Below, piece after piece: positions 35,831-45,828 of a stretch of DNA of 64,000 nucleotides. A program made the position numbers and the translations under genes. The stretch's first letter is position 1. The number at the start of each line of letters is the position of its first letter. Where the stretch lies: the NCBI GenBank assembly GCA_030549205.1, contig JAUKTV010000004.1, positions 2,542,001 through 2,606,000 on the forward strand. Reading direction: 5' to 3'. Below the pieces are notes generated by a model. It saw only the letters and a program-made list of their open reading frames with translations. It did no database searches and was not told the origin of the DNA. This stretch comes from Apiosordaria backusii. Lineage: Eukaryota; Ascomycota; Sordariomycetes; Sordariales; Lasiosphaeriaceae.

Positions 35831-37586
35831 ATGGCACTCTCGGAACACCTCCCGGCTCCTGCCAACTGGTCCCGGTGGCCTCATCACCATCCCACAAGCG
35901 GAGACTACTCCATGATGGAGCACAACGGGATGCCGTACGAGTCTCGCCAGATAACGGCGGCTCCTCCTCAACGACCACCTCTGGCCTCGCAGTACTTTCC
36001 AAGCACCCCTTTCAGTCTTGCACCCATCACAAGCACCGTGCCAGCGCCTCAGTATCAACCACCCGTCACTTACAGCGGATATCACTCATACGGCCCGTCT
36101 CCCGTGCTCGGCTCGCCTTTTAAAGCCCACACTTACCCAGAACAACAGACGAGGGTCATGTCCGTCGAACCCGGTGTTGCTCGAGGCCCAGGGACACCCA
36201 GCGCCGGTCATTCACCAGTTAAAGAAAGCCGAAGTCCATCAGTCCAGGCCGAACGTCAACTCTCAATCACGACAGAAGCGTCCCAGGTCTCGACACTTCC
36301 CTGCAAGACAATCGAGGCGAACTTGCCTGTGGCTGGCCAGCAAACCCACGAGTTCCATACTCCGTTGGACACTCTGATGAAGGCGGTCCAGGCCAAGGCC
36401 GAAAAGTCGATCGAGAACAAGACCGGCGCTTCAGAGAACGGGCTCCAAGAGAGAGGGGTAAGTTGACCACAGTCGCGGGTCAGGGCATCATCGTATTCTA
36501 ACCTCTTCGGGGCGGAATAGCCGTCATCTTCCACGCCGACGCAGGGTGAGGTGTCTACACGGCTGGGAAAAAGTGCCACTGGGACCACCGCCCCAGTCAA
36601 GCGTTATGCTTGCGGCATCGCTGGGTGTTTCAAGAGGTTCAGTCAGAAAACACATCTCGACATCCATCGACGTGCCCATACGGGAGAGTCCCCCTATGTG
36701 AGTTGCTTTCGTACTTCGTGTCTTATAATACGGCCCTTCTAACTTGAAAACAGCAATGCACATTGTGCGGCAAAGGCTTTACTCAGCCGGGAAACCTCAA
36801 GGCTCACTGGCGTCGCCACATGGGAGAGAAGCCGTTCTCATGCACTCTGTGTGACAAGCGCTTCCCGCAACGCGGAAATCTCCAGGCTCATATGAAGAGC
36901 CATGACAAGACCAGGCCATTCATCTGCCTGCTCGACAACTGCAACAAGGCATTCTCCGTTCGTGGGAATCTCAAGGTCGGCCTCTTTGTATCGACTTGAA
37001 AGTACAGGTTGTGAATACTAACTGCTTGTAGTCCCACCAAAATAAATTCCACGAGGAGACCATCAAAAGACTTACGGCTCGGTTCGCCACTGTCACCGAC
37101 TGGAGCACCGCCTCGTACGATGACAAGAAGTTGTTCGAGTACCTGGCCAACCTCTACAAGAACAGCAACAAGGGCATCAAAGGCCGAGGGAAGAGGCGAA
37201 ACGTTGCCGTCGTTGTGCCCCAACATCAAGGGCATCTCAGCACACCCGTCAGCCCGACGAACTCGATGCACCATCACCACCACCAGTCACCCCACTCGAT
37301 GCATCCTCATCCTCACGGTCTGCCACAGTTACAACTTTGTGTGCCGCAGCCAAGACTTGATGGACTCACATACCACGGCGTGAGCAGTCCAGCCGCCTAC
37401 AACATGAGCAGCCGACCAACCAGCTTGATGGTAAACATGGGCGGCCGAAGGCCTCACAGTGGGTACGGGATGTGCGATACCGATGAGAGCAGTGTGTCCA
37501 GCAGTGGCCCCGTTACGCCAAACCCCCACATGTACGGGGACGAGCACGCGAGGGATCTTGCCTTCAGCGATCGGATGCCATACTAA
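35831..37586 (+). CDS. C2H2 zinc-finger transcription factor (Azf1-like, four fingers)
   Basis: Four exons (35831-36457, 36521-36697, 36754-36975, 37032-37586), 526 aa. The first 230 residues are disordered and Pro/Ser/Tyr-rich. Four consecutive C2H2 fingers follow with zinc ligands at about C240/C245/H258/H262, C270/C273/H286/H290, C298/C301/H314/H318 and C326/C331/H344/H349, with HTGESPY and MGEKPF linkers. Right after them comes a conserved helix (KFHEETIKRLTARFATVTDW) and the basic motif YKNSNKGIKGRGKRR, which I associate with Azf1-like fungal regulators. The tail is His-rich (SMHHHHHQSPHSMHPHPHG). The last intron uses a GTCGGC donor but has a textbook ACTAAC branch site, and its removal completes finger 4. 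It may be the orthologue of a Neurospora short-aerial-hyphae (sah) gene, but I cannot confirm this. Nuclear DNA-binding role is inferred; targets unknown. Confidence 0.9.
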
Positions 37587-40091
37587 GCACCCACGGTGAG
37601 ACGACCTTTTCTTTTGTCTTTTCTTTCTCTCATTACTCAGGGCAGGGTTGTCTGAACACTTTTCTGCCTATCTGGTCTTCGTTTCATGATTTTCTGCCAG
37701 TCATTTTTGTTATATTATATCTCGATTTGTATTCTCTTTTTGCTTCCTTTTTCCTCTCTCCTGGGTTGGTCTTTGTCTTTGAAAAAAACTTTTATCCTCT
37801 TGTGGACTTGCATTTTTGTTTTCAAAAGCGGTCGGGGCAGTTGCAAACCAGGAAGGTAAATCCTGTTGTGTTTTGAAGGTGGCGGCGGTACACGTTTTGT
37901 CATTTGTCTTTGCTTTTTTACGTATATGTGTGCATGTTTTTTTGTTTCTCTTGTCTTTACATATATAATTCCCATGATGGGTAGCTGGGACATGGGCAAA
38001 GCGGATTCACGGTACACACTAGGAGGAGGGAGTGCGGCAGGACAAGGGACACCACAAGAGGGCAATACACGAAGGGTTATGCAAAGGGGCCAGGGGAGGC
38101 GTCATTTGATCAAAGCGATTGTTTTTGCATTGGGAAGGGTTGGCAAGGAAAGGGGCTGGGTGGGCGGACAGGGCAGGCTAGATGTAACATGCGGTTTTTG
38201 TGGGATTTGCATATGTTGTTCCATTTTTTTTTGCATTGGCCTCTGAGGAGGAAAGGGATCCTATTCTAGTGGGACGCCCTTGGTAGCAAAGAGGATGGAA
38301 GGAAAGAGGGGTTGGTGGTGGTGTACGAGTTAGTAGATGGATTGAATGGGCTGAATAAGTCAATACCCCTTGTTCTTGCACTGTCAAGAATAACACTCAT
38401 CATGGCAGAGGAGGTAATCACACCAGATAGTTGCTTACAACAGCAAAAAAGCTTTTGCTTTGACAAATTTGAAACTGTTATTGCTGCCCAACCAACACGT
38501 TATTGTCAATACCCTCTCTCCTCGTGTTCAACACCCCTCCTGCTGACGAAAAGTGGTGATCAATATTTGGCCCCAGTAGTTCCCCCATAATAACGCCGTA
38601 ATATGGGGTTGCTGATCCTGAGTTCGAGTCGAGTCCAGCCAGTGCCCGCCCCAGTCCAGCCAGCCCTACCAACATGAGCCAGACCCGGAATACCCTTTCT
38701 GGCCATTCCTCACCCCCAAGTTCAAAGTCTGTGTCCAGACCACCATATTGCTTCCAGGCTTCCAGACTTCTTTCTCATCGTGATCCATTCGCTTCACCAG
38801 GTGTGCACAGACTTCGTTTTCTCCCTTCTCCTCCCCGGCCACAATTGACAAGCAGGGGCACGCGGGGAAAACTTCCGCACCTGGATACCTAGCTTGACCC
38901 TTCTCCCCGGTTTCCTGGGGCCCCCTTACCCTGTTTTCCATCCCACCTTCCCCCCTCGGTGAACCGCAGCAAACTTCACGCGCTTCCAAAAGCTCCCCAT
39001 TTTCCGGGTCAGGAACCACCAACACACAGACAGGGCTCAACAGCCAGCCAAACCCTCACCGGCGACGACGCCGGTAGGTGCCCGTTGTACCCCAGACGAC
39101 AAGCCCCAGACCAAGCCCTGGCATCCGTACCCGCTCCTGTCAATTCTGTCAAAAGTGACAGACGCCAAAACCCCATTCTTACCCGTGTTTCCTTTCATTT
39201 AAAGCAAGGTCATTGATGAGCAAGGTCCTCAATTTATACATATCTATTTCGCCTTGAAAGCCTCACATGCTCACAATACCACGCCGGCCAGTCACAGTGA
39301 AGAACAGGAAATGCTTGCTCAAGAAGCTGGGGAGAGTACCTGCCCCCCCGGGAACTCCAGGTATTTTGATCACTTTTTGCCCACACCATCATCTTCCAGA
39401 ACAAACTGTCACAGCACCCGCCCCCCACACTCGCCTACCTGTCAGGTCCACGCGCATATTTACTGTTTTGAGATGGGGATCAATCAACACCCCATCTATG
39501 AACCTACCACACCCTAACCAAACATCGAGAACAAAGGGAAACAAAGAAAGACCGACTCGACCGGAGAAAGATTGATTTCACTGCCGGGGACAGGGACCAT
39601 CATCGGCCGGACGGGGCGGGGCGGGGATAGCACAAGGCTGGGTTGGATAACTGGGAAGAAAGTGTAGATGTGAATGGCACAACACACACACACAGGGCGC
39701 TGTAGCCGACAAGAGACCCTTGTTTTTGGAACCGGCACCCCGGGTTGCTAAAACCGGCAGAGGTTGCATGGCATCTGCGATACGGATACCTATGTGCCAT
39801 ACGGTAGTTGGTCCCAAGTGACAAGTGACGAGAGTGACAGGGAGATTAGCGACTGTGCTGCACGGAATATGTAGGTTCTATCACACCGCTCTCACCTTGG
39901 GATGAGTAGGTAGCAAAGGTATGTCGGTACTGCTGCGTGGCTATAGTGGTATTGATACTCCAAAAACAGAAAACAAAAAGGTCAGGTGAGCAGATATACC
40001 GCTCGCAATCACTAAAAGAAAAATGAACAGATCTCGATCTTGTGATCTGAATAAGTAGGACAGGGAAGACAGGGAACTGGGCTGGCTAGTA

Positions 40092-40115
40092 TCTACCTAC
40101 CTACCTACCTAGGTA
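40092..40115. repeat. CTAC/TACC microsatellite ending in TACCTAGGTA palindrome
   Basis: Several CTAC copies run into a perfect 10-nt palindrome at 40106-40115. Confidence 0.85.
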
Positions 40116-40188
40116 ATGTGTAATTAAGGTACGAAGATAATATGCCAAGGTCACCACATCCAAGGGGCAGGATGGTGGTTCTGAAGAC

Positions 40189-40203
40189 GCTACCTGAGGT
40201 AGC
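40189..40203. repeat. Perfect palindrome GCTACCTGAGGTAGC
   Basis: Seven-base arms around a central G. The core CTACCTGAGGTAG recurs at 55398-55410, 15 kb away. Confidence 0.85.
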
Positions 40204-40904
40204 TACCATAAGGTATCGAGAACGAAGAATATGCGGAACTCTGATAATGTAACAGGGTTTCAGTGGGCTGGACATGCAAAGCATTGCAAGTCTATGTAGG
40301 TTCGAGGTTTACTCATACAAGACGGCATGCCACTACCCTTCTGGAATTTTGGATAACTGTTGAAGTTGTGTAGAATTTGATCAATGTCTGATGGTTTTGA
40401 GCTTCTAACCTCGTTGACCAAAACGAGACTGAACACGCTGGTCCAAATCAGGAGGCGAACACTGAGTTGTCATGGCCGTTGGACCCGAGGTGAAGGAAGA
40501 AGTAAATGTAGAACGAGGGGATTTTGTTCGCTACACTGCTCTGTGTCATCGAAATACGTCTTTTAGGGTTGATTCTGAAGATGACATTCATGAACATAAC
40601 TCGTTTCTTCCTTATGGGGCATGCCGGCGTCAAGTCTGCTGCGTGTCAGAAAATGCAGTACATAGTTTGTGCTTTGAACACTATGCACTTTAATCTCTCT
40701 AGCCATAGAAACAGAGCATGGGAGACAATTGCAAAGGAAGGGGATCTTGCAAGGATGCAGTCATCATCGAGTAACTCGAATAAATGTGATGTTATCCGGC
40801 CACAAAAAAGGGACCATCTGTGACATGTCCACCATGACCATTCAAAACCTAACCTTTACCTAGTAAGTAAAGTAGAAAAAAAAAGAAAGCGGACATAGAC
40901 CAAA

Positions 40905-41023
40905 ACATACAACACCAAGGATTCCCCAGTGGTCACCCACCTGAGTACTAGTTCGGCGATCAGCTGTTTGACTCGGGCAGAGCGGACGGGATGCCGTATT
41001 TTCAGCTGTCTATGGTCGTATGT
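40905..41023 (-). rRNA. 5S ribosomal RNA (solitary copy)
   Basis: Read on the minus strand, the sequence starts ACATACGACCATAG and ends GTTGTATGT, which pair as helix I. Internal landmarks of fungal 5S rRNA are present: ATCCCGTCCGCTC, GCTGATCG, TAGTACTCAGGTGGGTGACC and GGGAATCC. The length of about 119 nt is right. These also cover the internal control region used by RNA polymerase III. It is a single copy between protein genes, the dispersed arrangement known from Neurospora and relatives, rather than part of the rDNA repeat. The ends are set by helix pairing, so they may be off by 1-2 nt. Confidence 0.94.
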
Positions 41024-41173
41024 GATTGTTGACGACAGAACCCGCTCTTATATCTCAAATCTTACCTTATTTCTTACTCTATAACCCTGCTATATCGCTC
41101 GATCCAACCAGATACTCTATATATATACACGAACAAACAACCCCCTTCCCCATATCACCATCCCCCTCCCTGC

Positions 41174-42191
41174 TCAACTCGCCCACCTAGGCAAATAAAA
41201 CCTCACATTCTCATACACCAAAAACGTCACCCACGTCGCCGGCAGCACCCTCACCACCCCCGGCATAACCCCCCTATAAAACCCCCTCACCCCCTCCTCC
41301 CTCCACAGCTGCCTCACCACCCCCTGATCCCCCTCCCGAACCTCTCCTCGGCCTCATACCCCTGAAGCCTGCTCCTCAGCACCTGAAGCGGGTACGTCAC
41401 CCCCCAGCCACCAGCTTCGCAACCGTGCTCAGCACAACCGTCGCCTCGTTGCTCATCTCCCCAGCCTGCTTCTCTCTATGCCGCGCCGAGTACATCTTTT
41501 TTAAGGGGTCGTACACAGCGAATTGAACAGCACCGTGGCTAACCGCCAGCATACCCACTCCTAAACCGCGATAGAACCCCTTGATCCCTTCTGTGGTGAA
41601 GAGGTGAACCGCGCCGGCCCACATGTGCGGGTAGGCGCCCTTTGTCCCTGCGTCGGAGGAGACCATGCGGGTTTTGAGGACCCAGATGGGGTTGGTGATG
41701 ATCTGGGTCAAGGCCCCGGCGGCGAGGGAGGCGAGGAAGAAGTCGGGGGGTGAGAGACTGGCTGTGGTGGTGTTGGCCGCGGTATCATTTTGACTGGATA
41801 GGGGAGGGGCTTTGAGATACAGTATCCCCCTTTCAACAGTGTTCTTGAAGAAGAAAAATGAGGCCCAGCTTGTGGCATTGCCGATTAGATTTGGGGTGAG
41901 GCCGCGATATAAACTAGCAATAGGTCTGGGGTTGGAGCTCAGACTGCGGATGAGGGAGACGGTTGTTGGCGGGGGGCTGTTGGGGTTGTGGGACGAGCGG
42001 TGGACTTTATCTTGGTATTAGCAACTGATACAAACTAGAAAAGAGAGTGGAAGAATAATACTCTGCATTCGTGTCTTGACTATATCGAGCGGGTGCACAA
42101 TCAGGGTGGCCAGGGCGCCGGCCGACAGCCCGGCGACCGTCTCGACGAGCGCGGGGGAGAGCCCGCCGCGCCCATCTTGTGGTTTCGTCAT
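41174..42191 (-). CDS. FLX1: Mitochondrial carrier, FLX1 (FAD/folate-type), two frameshifts
   Basis: Two exons, 42191-42062 and 42010-41174. It belongs to the mitochondrial solute carriers, inner-membrane proteins built of three repeats. Repeat signatures are HPLDIVKTRMQ (repeat 1), NPIWVLKTRM (repeat 2) and TYPLQVLRSRLQ (repeat 3). LYRGLTPNLIGNATSWASFF resembles FLX1, the yeast mitochondrial FAD transporter, so the substrate is inferred. Exon 2 stops early at a TGA right after KLVAGG. Repeat 3 then continues in a second frame (TYPLQVLRSRLQGYEAEERF) and a third (VVRQLWREEGVRGFYRG ... YENVRFYLPR). Adding one base to each of two C runs on the plus strand (41400-41405 and 41320-41324) restores a full carrier of about 322 aa. 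Both breaks are likely assembly errors; a real pseudogene is less likely but possible. The start at MTKPQDGRGGLSP is preferred over an in-frame ATG at 42317. Confidence 0.8.
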
Positions 42192-42746
42192 GTAAAGACG
42201 TTTTTGCGAGGTGAGTTTAACTGCTACATGACATGGTGGGCAGACCCTGTGCGAAGAGAACAAACGGCGCGCATGTGGGCGCAAAGCGTTGATGAATTGA
42301 AGAATCTCCCAAGTCAAAAAAAGCTATGACGCAACCTAGGGTTCCCGTTCGTCCCAAAAACTTTCGGGATCCTCGGCCGAACACGGCCGATTGAAACCGC
42401 TGCCGGAAATGTGGTTTTCGGCGCCGTCTGGCCGGGAACGGTGGTAGCTAAGTCCTACTTATGCCGAAACAACACAAATTGTAATAATCCAAAAAATAGA
42501 AGCCGTGAAGTAATTCATGATGCAGGAGTTGGTCTGCTATTATAATGTACAATCGTGGTGATGGTATCATGCCTGCCCTCGTCGCTCCTTTGACGAACCA
42601 CCCATCCCGTATCCCGCTTTATCGTTCCTGATGCCCTTGCCGTTTGCGCCTTTTCCAGCGCGGCGCCATCATTTTGAGTCGTTGTATTGATACAGTCCAT
42701 CCATCACATTTCGCTATCCATGTCTCGAGGTGTTTATCGCTGTTGC
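42192..42746. promoter_or_regulatory. Promoter of FLX1 and 3' flank of TOM7
   Basis: Both flanking genes run on the minus strand, so this holds the FLX1 promoter and the TOM7 3' end. A GC-rich patch with repeated CGGCCGA (42374-42391) is the only feature noted. No gene seen. Confidence 0.5.
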
Positions 42747-43153
42747 TTAAGAGAGGGGGGAGAGGAGGCTGCGGAGCTAGTTAGAATATCGCACATCCAA
42801 GTATCGAGAATTAAGGCAAGGCATCGTCGACGTAGACATACCGGACCATGGATGGCCGAGGGTCACTGCGGGTGTAGCCTGTCCAGTGTTAGCTGATAAT
42901 GCTTCGGCCAAAGAGCCAGGCGAAGTGACATACCAAGGTAGAGGATGAAGGGAAGGTAGCCACTGCTACAGTCAGTATCGCATCACTAGAAACCTCCGAT
43001 TCTGGCCAACATACTAGTGAAGGGCAACGCGGGAGATCTCAATGAGCTTGCCAATGCGCTCCTGTTGCTTTGTTAGACTGTTGTTCTTGTTCTTCGAGAT
43101 ATTGCTTGCTGGCTGGGCCTGCGTACCTTGGACTCTTCTGAGAGGCGGAACAT
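42747..43153 (-). CDS. TOM7: TOM7, small subunit of the mitochondrial outer-membrane translocase
   Basis: Five tiny exons in transcription order: 43153-43127 (27 nt), 43061-43015 (47), 42962-42934 (29), 42878-42842 (37), 42768-42747 (22). Together they encode 53 aa starting MFRLSEESKERIGKLIEISR, then VALHYGYLPFILYLGY (the membrane segment, about residues 21-36), TRSDPRPSMVRLLSPLS and stop. This matches Tom7 over its whole length, including the conserved GYLP and TRS.PRPS..R..SPL motifs. Tom7 modulates assembly and stability of the TOM import complex. All four introns are GT..AG (52-73 nt) and every junction restores a conserved Tom7 residue. No single exon is long enough to be seen by an ORF scan. 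Divergent from SF3B4. Confidence 0.95.
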
Positions 43154-43554
43154 TTTGCCGGTTTGTGATTGTCTTGATGTCTTGATCTGGGGTATCTTGT
43201 CGTCGTTGGAGTTGCTGGATGGAGCTGCAAGTTGTCTGTGACCAGTATCAATCAATGATGATGTTCCAGTGGCAGAATCGTTTTTTGGGCGGTCACTTCT
43301 TTGACAAAAGCTTGGCGCGGCTGACCCATGTCCCTCTGCAAGCCAATCCCTGCAAGGCAATTGCAGGACCCACCTAGCTACAGAAAACTCGCGACTTCTC
43401 AACGTGCCTCGCGCTTCCTAGTGCAAGCTGCCTGTGATAGGCGCTTTACAGTTTACAAAACCACAACCTTCCACCTCACCACCAGCCAGACCAGATCTTG
43501 TATTTGCAGTTTAGATTTTCTGGCTGCTTACACAACAAGGCATAGATAGATATA
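43154..43554. promoter_or_regulatory. 401-bp shared promoter, TOM7 / SF3B4
   Basis: Lies between head-to-head start codons; no named element recognised. Confidence 0.6.
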
Positions 43555-44796
43555 ATGTCAAAACACTGGTAAGCTCTCTCCATTCTTCGTGTAGCTATCG
43601 CAAACGCTTTCGCTATGGGACACAAATCCCTGGGAATGCTCAGAGCTGAGACTCTACATAGGGAACAAAACAAAGATGCCACCGTCTATGTGGGCAACAT
43701 CGACGAGCGCTTCACTCAGGAGCTGCTTACCGAGTTGATGACCCAAGTTGGCCCCGTCCGTCAAGTTCACATGCCCCTCGACCGCGTCACAAGAAACCAC
43801 CAGGGCTACGGCTTCATCGAGTTCGATACCCCCGAGTCAGCAGAGTACGCCGCGAAGTGTCTCAATGGTGTCAGAGTACACGGAAAGCCGCTTCGTGTCA
43901 ACAAGGCGAGCGCCGACAAGCAGAAGACGGTCGACATTGGCGCTGAGCTCTTCATCAACAACCTCGATCCCCAGGTGGACGAAAAGATCCTCTACGATAC
44001 CTTCAGCAAGTTCGGACAGATTCTTCGGCAACCCAACATTGTGCGTGACGACAACAATATCTCCAAGGGCTATGGCTTTGTCAGCTTCGACTCGTTTGAG
44101 GCCTCTGATGCCGCACTCGCCAACATGAACGGTCAATATCTGCTGAGCAAGGCCATCAGTGTCGATTATGCATACAAGAAGGACGGCAAGGGCGAGCGCC
44201 ACGGTGATGAAGCTGAACGGAGACTCGCCGCCGAAGGCAAGAAGCACAATATTGTTCCCGAGCAACAAATCTTACCACCAGCTTTCCACATGAATGCCCC
44301 CATCGCCGCCACAACACCAGTCACACCCGTCGCTGCCGTTCCTCCCATGATCGACCCCTCAGTTGCTGCCATGCCTCCAGTCGGTATGATGCCCCCAGTT
44401 GCTCCCCTAGGCCCCGGCGGGATGCCACCAGTCGCCGCATACGGTGGTGGCTTACCAACAGGACCTGCAGCCATGGGTGGTCGCGGTGGTCCTTCCGTTC
44501 CATACGGCGGCATGCCTCCAGCCATGGGCGGTGGTGGTGGTCGTATGGGTGGCACTCTCCCCCCTGCCCCCTCTGGTCTTCCAGCACGTCCGCCTCCTAG
44601 TCAGGCCGGCTTCGGTGGTCCAGTACCCTTCCACCCACCACCCGGGTTCGCTCCCCCTGGCGGCCCAGGCCAACCAATGTTTCCCCCTCCAGGCGGCTTC
44701 AACGGCCCAGCTCCTCCGGGCTTCATGCCACCACCTGGTGGTGCACCCCCTCCCGGATTCGGCGGTCCACCCAACGGCTACCCACGTCGGCCGTAG
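43555..44796 (+). CDS. HSH49: Splicing factor SF3B4 (HSH49/SAP49)
   Basis: Two exons, 43555-43568 and 43662-44796, 382 aa. SF3B4 is the two-RRM subunit of the SF3b part of U2 snRNP, helping U2 bind the branch site. The 14-nt first exon encodes MSKHW; splicing gives MSKHWEQNKDATVYVGNIDE, the canonical N-terminus. RRM1 has RNP2 VYVGNI and RNP1 GYGFIEFD. RRM2 has LFINNLD and KGYGFVSFD. The C-terminal half is a Pro/Gly/Met-rich tail with repeated MPP and PPGG elements, typical of the family. The second-exon frame opens upstream inside the intron (an ATG at 43615), which would mislead a gene caller into MGHKSLGM as the start. The conserved MSKHW argues against it. Confidence 0.95.
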
Positions 44797-45828
44797 AACG
44801 GTCCTACTCCTGAACTCACGCCGCCTCCTGAAGGTTACCCGCAGATTCTGTGGGGTACCCCCACGCCTGGGTTTCAAGCCCCAACACCAATGGTCAGAAG
44901 GGATACCAACTGGTGGCATACCAAAAGATGGCATAACCAAAGAAGAGGTGGATAGGACGGCAAGCGCAAATGAGCCAGCCAGTTGGGCTGCGAAGTTTAT
45001 GGGGGACCTAATTTGTTGTTGAGAAAGAAAACCCCGTTACGAACAGACGGAGCAGGCCAAAAACGAGCAAATTGGACAGCTGCTTTTACGAAAATGAACC
45101 GTGTTTTTTCTGGTAGTTTCCGATCTGGTTAGCGACTTTTTCACGTCACGAGCCAAAAGAAGGCTGGCTAACAGTTTATTGCAGGAGACCAAAGACTCAG
45201 AAGCACACGACACGTGAAATACTACCAAGAGATTATACGGTGATAAGTTGGAACAACAGTGGAGGGTGGTTTGAATTCAAACGAAGAGGCGTAGATTATA
45301 CCCCCTTTTATCGTGTTATTTCTTGAGAGCAGCGGATGTACAGTGCATAATAATGTGAATGAAATGAGAGTACATACATTACACTCCATTACTTGTTTGT
45401 TTTAAAGGCCCTTCTGTTTGTCCCAAAGGCGTTATGGACTCTAAAGAAGGTATATCCGGTTTTGTCAAAAAGCCCTCCCTTTTTTGAAGTTCTATACACT
45501 TCTCGTACAGTCTTAAGCAGGCGTAGGGATCTCCGCGCTTGACAAACCATTAGCCAAGGATTGGAGTGTACATGGAAACCTCGCTCGTTAAAATCAGCAT
45601 CATGCTGCGAGAGGCATCTGTTGATCAAATAAATTCTATTGATACAAATTACACTTCTTACGCCAACAACAACAGCAAAGACCACCACCACCCACCCACC
45701 TGTTTCTCCCTCTAGGCCATTTTGCCTCCTTATTGTGTAATAAACCAGCCGCGCTTCCTTCATTCCGGGGAATTCAATAAAACCAAACCAAAATAACAAC
45801 CCATGCCGTCGTCCGTGTTCTTCCCTAC
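44797..45828. other. Tail-to-tail intergenic, SF3B4 / CBC1
   Basis: 3' untranslated regions of two convergent genes. No gene seen; open frames are short. Confidence 0.6.

Larger units (their letters stand above)
37587..40904. other. Intergenic, regulator 3' flank to 5S gene
   Basis: The first 0.7 kb is T-rich and is probably the 3' untranslated region of the C2H2 gene. The rest has no supported gene. It contains a CTAC microsatellite ending in a TACCTAGGTA palindrome (40092-40115) and the palindrome GCTACCTGAGGTAGC (40189-40203). Confidence 0.5.

Noticed and set aside
1993..42010. Introns as the explanation for the frame breaks in the CSI2-like, PUS4 and FLX1 genes
   Set aside because: Available GT..AG pairs are too short, do not change phase, or would delete conserved family sequence that lies directly at the breaks.
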